Assembly (NCBI GenBank): GCA_043196285.1
Contig: JBBYJL010000044.1
Coordinates: forward strand, 1-10,490
DNA length: 10,490 bases
Origin: JAKAFX01 sp043196285
GTDB lineage: Archaea; Thermoplasmatota; Thermoplasmata; Thermoplasmatales; Thermoplasmataceae
Reading direction: 5' to 3'
Below are positions 6,483-10,490 of the stretch, in pieces; within the stretch, counting starts at the first letter, position 1, and every line of letters begins with the position of its first letter. The notes under the pieces are model-generated. The model was not told the origin of the DNA and ran no database searches. It was given only the letters and a program-made list of their open reading frames with translations. The translations under genes and the position numbers were made by a program.

Positions 6483-7738
6483 CCCGGTGTTCCCCTGTTC
6501 CTGAATGGAATATATTTTCCAAGCTTATCCATGATTATCTCATGTTTCTCAACCGCAACCTCTCCTGAAAGAACCACATCTGAAGGAAATACTGCATACC
6601 TGCCATGGAATGGAGTTATAGGCACCTTGGAATGTAGTCTTTCCTGATTTATCCTTGATTCAGCTGCAAAATCAATTGCGATAAAGTCTGCAGAATAGCC
6701 GAGATCAATTTTACCCTTCTTCAGGCCAAATATTTCAGGCGGATTCTCCAAGGCAGTTTTAACAAAAACCTCAAGACGCAGTATCTTCCTGTGTACCAGT
6801 GAAAGGAGCAAAGGAACCCTTGTTTCAACACCAATAATACCAGATTTTGCATACTGGAAGTCTTCCTTGTCCTCTTCAAGATGTGGTGCATGGTCAGAAG
6901 AAACGATTGAGAAATGGCCGTCAAGGTAATTCTGCAGAAGCCTGGACTGTGTTTCCTTGCTTCTTAGCGGAGGATTGACCTTTCCCCAGGAACCAAGATC
7001 CATTTCATCATTCAGGAGGAGATGATGAGGCGTGACCTCTGTTAATTTTCCTGAATATCCTTCAAGGGAATTCACCGAGCTTACATGGGCAACAACAGCC
7101 TTGGGAATTGAATATTTCACCATCTCCTCAATGGCCGTTGCTTCACATATTTCCGGTCTGGCATTATTATGATCCAGTAATGTTCTCTCATCCATCTTAT
7201 GGCTGTCCAGACACTTCTGGTCCTCCGCGTGAAAGATGACTGGTTTGCCAGTTGATATGAGGCTTTCCATATCTTTTTTATTGTACTCTGTCATCACCAC
7301 GGAATTTGTGCTTCCCCCAAGAAAGACCTTAAATCCAGCAGACTGACTGTCAAGCACATCGAAGTTTTTGCCGTTGAAAAGTGAATAAAGTCCGAAATCA
7401 ACATATGACCTGTTCCTGACTGCAGCTAGCTTGTTCTGATAGGAATCATAATCCTGTATGGGGATTGAGTTGTTGGGCATGTCAAAGACAGTAGTGGTAC
7501 CTCCGTACAGTGCTGAAATGGAACCGCTTTCAAAATCCTCTTTATCCGTTTCACCGGGATCCCTGAAGTGCACGTGGATATCAGTCGAACCTGGTAATAC
7601 TGATCCACCCAGTTCCACTACTTTCTGTCCTGTAATCACCTTGGAGATCTTTGCGATCCTGCCGTCTTCAACACCGATCATCACCTGCCTGAAATCTCCA
7701 TTGATATAAAATTTCCCGGAGTAGACCTCATCGAACAT
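6479..7738 (-). CDS. pyrC: Dihydroorotase
   Basis: Zinc amidohydrolase that cyclises N-carbamoyl-L-aspartate to dihydroorotate, the third step of UMP synthesis. At 419 aa it has the length of class I dihydroorotases. Visible metal and substrate elements are DIHVHFRDPG (H55, H57, R59), FKVFLGGSTN (K137, candidate carbamylated lysine), VIFHAED (H170), VVAHVSS (H218) and SSDHAPH (D282). VNPPLRS (residues 254-260) is also typical. The C-terminal part returns to the beta-sandwich shared with hydantoinases (KVPITPFHGRYAVFPSDVVL). The ATG at 7738 lies 6 nt after the queE stop, with a weak GGGGT upstream, and the gene overlaps rnp4 by 4 bp. Allantoinase or hydantoinase are alternatives within the superfamily, but the HFRDPG and DHAPH forms favour dihydroorotase. 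Confidence 0.92.
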   Translation of the reverse strand: MFDEVYSGKFYINGDFRQVMIGVEDGRIAKISKVITGQKVVELGGSVLPGSTDIHVHFRDPGETDKEDFESGSISALYGGTTTVFDMPNNSIPIQDYDSYQNKLAAVRNRSYVDFGLYSLFNGKNFDVLDSQSAGFKVFLGGSTNSVVMTEYNKKDMESLISTGKPVIFHAEDQKCLDSHKMDERTLLDHNNARPEICEATAIEEMVKYSIPKAVVAHVSSVNSLEGYSGKLTEVTPHHLLLNDEMDLGSWGKVNPPLRSKETQSRLLQNYLDGHFSIVSSDHAPHLEEDKEDFQYAKSGIIGVETRVPLLLSLVHRKILRLEVFVKTALENPPEIFGLKKGKIDLGYSADFIAIDFAAESRINQERLHSKVPITPFHGRYAVFPSDVVLSGEVAVEKHEIIMDKLGKYIPFRNRGTPG

Positions 7739-7744
7739 CTAAAA

Positions 7745-8374
7745 TCATACCCCTGGGATTTCTCCCCATATCTGTTTGTGCAGTTGCGTCATCAATGCGA
7801 CATCCAGCCTGTCGGAAATTATATTTTCGGCTATCCATTTCATATCCGTTCCGTAACAGGGCTGGAATATTTTCCTGACCCCTTCAGGAATTCTATATAG
7901 AAATTCCTTTGCAAAATTGTAATCCTGAAGATCTTCGATCACAAACTTCACATAGTCGCTTTTCCTCAGAAAGGAAAGATTTTTTTCAAGAAGCGATCCG
8001 GATTCACCGGAAGATGGAGTCTTTATGTCCATGTCAATCACTGTGTTTGGATAAATCACGAATTTTTCAATGCTCACGGACCCACTGGTCTCTATTAATA
8101 CGCTCTTACCCATATCAACAACTCCCTTCACAAAAGCTTCAGCATCTCTCTGGATCAGTGGCTCGCCTCCAGTGAAACAGATCCAATGCTCCCAGGAATT
8201 GCCAACATCTGCAAGTATAGATGCAAGGGCTATTTCCCTGCCGCCTGAAAATGTGTATTTCGAATCACACCATCTGCACCTCAGGTTGCAGCCATTTGTT
8301 CTGACGAAGAACATCGGGATTCCTGTAAGAGGACCTTCACCCTGAAGGCTGTGGAAAGTTTCTGTCAATTTCAA
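7745..8374 (-). CDS. queE: 7-carboxy-7-deazaguanine synthase (QueE), radical SAM
   Basis: Radical SAM enzyme converting 6-carboxytetrahydropterin to 7-carboxy-7-deazaguanine, on the path to preQ0 and, in archaea, archaeosine in tRNA. The opening TETFHSLQGEGPLTGIPMFF is diagnostic, followed by the iron-sulfur motif CNLRCRWC (QueE-type CxxxCxxC), CFTGGEPL for SAM binding and VLIETSGS. The start is chosen as TTG 8374 (209 aa), because family members begin only 2-6 residues before the TE-F-x-S-x-QGEG motif and because a TATA element lies 24 nt upstream. The frame is open further to an ATG at 8428 (227 aa), but those extra 18 residues resemble nothing in the family. First gene of the unit with pyrC and rnp4. 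No other deazaguanine gene is in the window. Confidence 0.93.
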   Translation of the reverse strand: MKLTETFHSLQGEGPLTGIPMFFVRTNGCNLRCRWCDSKYTFSGGREIALASILADVGNSWEHWICFTGGEPLIQRDAEAFVKGVVDMGKSVLIETSGSVSIEKFVIYPNTVIDMDIKTPSSGESGSLLEKNLSFLRKSDYVKFVIEDLQDYNFAKEFLYRIPEGVRKIFQPCYGTDMKWIAENIISDRLDVALMTQLHKQIWGEIPGV

Positions 8375-8393
8375 TGCAATAGTATGTCCTATC

Positions 8394-8402
8394 AAAATAA
8401 TA
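8394..8402 (-). promoter_or_regulatory. queE: TATA element of the queE-pyrC-rnp4 unit
   Basis: The minus strand reads TATTATTTT, centred about 24 nt before TTG 8374. If it is used, the ATG at 8428 cannot be the start codon, because it would lie upstream of the transcript. Confidence 0.5.
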
Positions 8403-8477
8403 CCTTTACGTGTAATATGTGTCAGCATCCTGAATAGGATCTGCAGTCAATGAAAATGTCTAATGAGCCAGAAAATG

Positions 8478-8486
8478 ATTATATTA
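8478..8486 (+). promoter_or_regulatory. TATA element of the M24 peptidase gene
   Basis: ATTATATTA is centred about 23 nt before the ATG at 8505, and no Shine-Dalgarno sequence lies between, consistent with a leaderless transcript. Confidence 0.55.
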
Positions 8487-8504
8487 GGGAAGTATTAGGT
8501 TAGT

Positions 8505-9581
8505 ATGGGATTCGAAAATATTTTTAATTATGCAAGGGAAGCGGAAACAATACTTATCCTGAACGATGGTGAGGGAACCATTGACAAGAGTTTCTTTTAT
8601 CTTTCAGGCGCAAGAGGAGGCATCTTTGAAGGATCCGCATTAATAGTCGAACCCAAATCGCTGAAGATAATAACATCAAAACTCGAGGAGGAAGCAGCCA
8701 GGAATACAGGCCACGAGGTTTTCACGTTCAACACCAGATCTGATTATCAGGATCTTATAAGAGAAAATCTGAAATCAGCGGATACTGTGGGTCTTAATTA
8801 TAATTCAATAACACTCAAGCTCTATCTTGATCTGCTGAAAATAGTGCCAGAAAAGCGCTTCATTGACGTTTCCGGATCCATACTTGAATCAAGGAGATTC
8901 AAAGAGCCTGAAGAGCTTAAAAAACTCAGGGAAGCTGCAAAAATCGCAAGTGACTCTTTCGATTCAATCGTACCGAAGATCAAGGAGGGTATGACAGAGA
9001 GTGAGTTGGCAGCCGAGATGGTATATCAAATGATGAAAAATGGGGCATCTGGCCCGTCATTTAGTACAATAGTTGCATTTGGAACAAACAGTTCAATGCC
9101 GCATTATTCTCCGGGAAACAAGAAATTAAGGAAGAATGAGTTTGTTCTGATAGACTTTGGTGCGGAGTATGACATGTACTGCTCGGATATGACTAGAACT
9201 CTGGTTTTTGGAAAAGCATCACCCCAGCAGAAGGAGATGTACGATATTGTGAGGGAGGCTCAGCAGAAAAGTATGCATGCTATCAAGGAAAATGTGAACG
9301 GGAAAGACATAGACAAGATAGCCAGGGATGTCATAGACGCTACGAAGTACAAGGGCAGATTCATTCATTCACTTGGCCACGGTATAGGTATGGAGGTTCA
9401 CGACCATCCTGCATTATCCCCCAATTACGACTTTCCACTTAAGGCGAATATGGTGATCACCGATGAACCCGGAATCTATGTTCCAAATGTAGGCGGCGTA
9501 AGAATTGAAGATGATGTCATAGTGACAAAAGACGGATTTGAGGAGATAACAAGACCGGAGAAAGGGCTGCTCGAGATTTAG
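8505..9581 (+). CDS. pepQ: M24 metallopeptidase, Xaa-Pro dipeptidase/aminopeptidase
   Basis: Cytosolic two-metal peptidase of 358 aa that cleaves an N-terminal residue before proline. Residues 1-125 form the creatinase-type N-terminal domain (FYLSGARGGIFEGSALIV) and residues about 130-355 the pita-bread catalytic domain. All five metal ligands are present: D217 and D228 in DFGAEYDMYCSDMTRT, H292 in SLGHGIGMEVHD, E321 in DEPGIYV and E335 in RIEDDV. The histidine of the M24 proton shuttle is in MPHYSPG. The length equals that of archaeal prolidases. No signal peptide is seen. It is divergent from queE, leaderless, and appears monocistronic. Dipeptidase (PepQ) and aminopeptidase (PepP-like) activity cannot be told apart from sequence; the short N-domain favours the former. 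Confidence 0.92.
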   Translation: MGFENIFNYAREAETILILNDGEGTIDKSFFYLSGARGGIFEGSALIVEPKSLKIITSKLEEEAARNTGHEVFTFNTRSDYQDLIRENLKSADTVGLNYNSITLKLYLDLLKIVPEKRFIDVSGSILESRRFKEPEELKKLREAAKIASDSFDSIVPKIKEGMTESELAAEMVYQMMKNGASGPSFSTIVAFGTNSSMPHYSPGNKKLRKNEFVLIDFGAEYDMYCSDMTRTLVFGKASPQQKEMYDIVREAQQKSMHAIKENVNGKDIDKIARDVIDATKYKGRFIHSLGHGIGMEVHDHPALSPNYDFPLKANMVITDEPGIYVPNVGGVRIEDDVIVTKDGFEEITRPEKGLLEI

Positions 9582-9596
9582 CCTTTAGAAACCGCA

Positions 9597-9627
9597 GTCT
9601 TCTGTCCCAATAATAGGAACTGAAGAC
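9597..9627 (+). terminator. Imperfect hairpin after the peptidase gene
   Basis: GTCTTC (9597-9602) pairs with GAAGAC (9622-9627), with further partial pairing inside (GT/AC and CC/GG around an AATAATA loop). It starts 15 nt after the stop codon and is followed by CCCTTTTCTAT. It is a plausible but unproved terminator or 3'-end hairpin. Confidence 0.35.
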
Positions 9628-9751
9628 AACCCTTTTCTATATCATTCGAATGAGACATAATAAACATAATAAGTTAGGAAAATTAAGATCTGATCTGATG
9701 GAAAGCAATGCTCATTAACTGAATCAGTAACATTCGAAATCTGCATGAAAA

Positions 9752-9770
9752 ATTACAGTGGTACTGTAAT
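9752..9770. promoter_or_regulatory. Perfect 8-bp inverted repeat, possible operator
   Basis: ATTACAGT-GGT-ACTGTAAT is a perfect dyad with a 3-bp centre, ending 33 bp before the TATA-like element of the primase gene. This 19-bp symmetric form is typical of binding sites for dimeric winged-helix regulators. Its position upstream of the TATA box would fit an activator or an upstream operator. No regulator gene is visible in the window. Confidence 0.45.
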
Positions 9771-9803
9771 ACAAGTCAGTAAAATTCAGAAAAAATGGTA
9801 TGG

Positions 9804-9812
9804 TTTAAAAAA
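9804..9812 (+). promoter_or_regulatory. priL: TATA element of the primase gene, inside an inverted repeat
   Basis: TTTAAAAAA is a strong archaeal TATA sequence. It predicts a transcription start near 9834 and a leader of about 23 nt. It is bracketed by GTATGGT (9798-9804) and ACCATAC (9830-9836), a 7-bp inverted repeat that spans TATA to the expected start site. Confidence 0.5.
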
Positions 9813-9842
9813 TCTCTCAAAAATGCTTCACCATACTGGTAC

Positions 9843-9851
9843 GGAGGGAGG
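9843..9851 (+). promoter_or_regulatory. priL: Strong ribosome binding site of the primase gene
   Basis: GGAGGGAGG ends 5 nt before the ATG at 9857 and fits the archaeal 16S 3' end well. This fixes the start and makes this the one clearly Shine-Dalgarno-led first gene in the window, where other first genes look leaderless. Confidence 0.8.
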
Positions 9852-9856
9852 ATAAA

Positions 9857-10490
9857 ATGATTATAGAATTCAATGATCAAAAATTTTTAAAGCCCACTTG
9901 GATAAGAGAGGTGTTCAGTTCCAACTCGGAAATGTTCACAGCAGTTCGACGGGCAGCAACGGAATATGTAAGTGACGTATCCGAAAACGAGAAGATAAAT
10001 CCTGCTGCAAAGTATCTTGACGAAACCTATTTCGTGTCACTATGGATGCTCAAAGCGATTGATGAACTGGCCCTGACCTCGAGGTTTGTCAACCTCTTCA
10101 GGGATCTAACAGAGCTCAATGTGCTGAAGGAGGACAGTGATTCTGTGGAAAGGTACGCAAATAGTCTAGGAATTGAATCCTCTATATCTGGAAATGAATT
10201 TACTGTCAATCTGATTGATTTCATCAGATGCTCCAAAAGGCTTACAGGAAACCAATACAGACTTGTCTTCCAGAACCCAAGAAATGGGTATGTAAAAATA
10301 AAAACTGATACGATAGCTAAAATCATAAGAGAACAGTTTGTGCTGAGATCGTTTGATTTCTATTCAAAAATTGATAGATCCGAAGCCCTCAAGGAACTGT
10401 CGAACATCGAAGAATTCTTATATAGCATCAAACAGCAGTTCATAGAAAGCAGGAAGAAGGACAGGATTGAGCTTGGAAGCATAGACTCAT
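9857..10490 (+). CDS. priL: DNA primase large subunit PriL, partial (runs off the right edge)
   Basis: The frame is open from ATG 9857 to the edge (211 codons, no stop). I read it as the N-terminal helical domain of the archaeal/eukaryotic primase large subunit, which partners the catalytic PriS in making RNA primers. Support comes from a helical stretch NPAAKYLDETYFVSLWMLKA followed by RFVNLFRDL, and from the conserved element at residues about 119-150: IDFIRCSKRLTGNQYRLVFQ then NPRNGYVKIKTDTIAKIIRE. This matches the family pattern of a Y-L/F-I-R stretch, LVN/LVF, then N/G-x-V-x-I and a helix with two basic/acidic residues. The C-terminal 4Fe-4S domain with its four cysteines, which would settle the call, lies beyond the window. 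N-terminal divergence keeps some doubt. Confidence 0.72.
   Translation, partial: MIIEFNDQKFLKPTWIREVFSSNSEMFTAVRRAATEYVSDVSENEKINPAAKYLDETYFVSLWMLKAIDELALTSRFVNLFRDLTELNVLKEDSDSVERYANSLGIESSISGNEFTVNLIDFIRCSKRLTGNQYRLVFQNPRNGYVKIKTDTIAKIIREQFVLRSFDFYSKIDRSEALKELSNIEEFLYSIKQQFIESRKKDRIELGSIDS

Larger units (their letters stand above)
9582..9856. other. 275-bp intergenic region before the primase gene
   Basis: No convincing gene. It contains the hairpin at 9597-9627, a GATCT-GATCT-GAT tandem near 9688, a small palindrome ACTGA-A-TCAGT (9718-9728), the perfect palindrome at 9752-9770, and the TATA element and Shine-Dalgarno sequence of the primase gene. A 21-codon ORF (ATG 9795 to TGA 9858-9860, ending PYWYGGRIK) overlaps the primase start as ATGA. 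The likely TATA element lies inside this ORF, so the mini-ORF would not be on the transcript. Confidence 0.6.

Noticed and set aside
10027..10326. 99-codon minus-strand ORF
   Set aside because: Antisense to the open plus-strand primase frame, which has a strong ribosome site and a family-like element.
1..10490. CRISPR array, toxin-antitoxin pair or defence cluster
   Set aside because: No regularly spaced repeats, no Cas, restriction or nuclease-effector genes, and no recognisable toxin pair were seen.

Overview
The window looks like chromosomal DNA of an archaeon of the Thermoplasmatales (Ferroplasma/Thermoplasma/Cuniculiplasma-like). The grounds are an archaeal RNase P protein, an archaeal-type DNA primase large subunit, a tRNA without an encoded CCA, an O6-alkylguanine-DNA alkyltransferase/endonuclease V fusion of the kind known from Ferroplasma, codon use rich in AGG/AGA and ATA, and many leaderless genes with an AT-rich TATA element 23-31 nt before the start codon. 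I cannot name the species from the sequence alone.

Layout. Positions 1-900 are gene-poor and decayed: two very short minus-strand ORFs of uncertain status (366-488 and 165-365, in one frame and split by a single TAA) and a plus-strand gene broken by a frameshift (619-898). A minus-strand tRNA-Leu(CAG) follows at 904-988. Positions 1104 to about 1655 hold a degenerate IS200/IS605 element: a tnpA with its HUH region deleted and scraps of tnpB. It abuts the 3' end of the minus-strand DNA-repair fusion gene (1659-2603).

The repair gene is divergent from a large MMPL/RND-type membrane transporter (2782-5892), which ends at a hairpin plus T-run. A small hypothetical protein (5974-6201) then runs tail to tail, with a 2-bp gap, into a compact minus-strand operon queE-pyrC-rnp4 (8374 down to 6204). 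That operon combines 7-deazaguanine tRNA modification, pyrimidine synthesis and tRNA 5' processing. Divergent from it is an M24 Xaa-Pro type aminopeptidase (8505-9581). A 275-bp intergenic region carries a perfect 8-bp inverted repeat and a TATA element enclosed by a second inverted repeat. It leads into the 5' part of a DNA primase large subunit gene (9857 to the right edge), which, unlike its neighbours, has a strong Shine-Dalgarno sequence.

Most of the window is housekeeping. I see no convincing new multi-gene defence or mobile system. The points most worth a second look are the altered PCYR active site in the repair fusion, the palindromes before the primase gene, the decayed gene and miniprotein cluster at the left edge, and the queE start codon.
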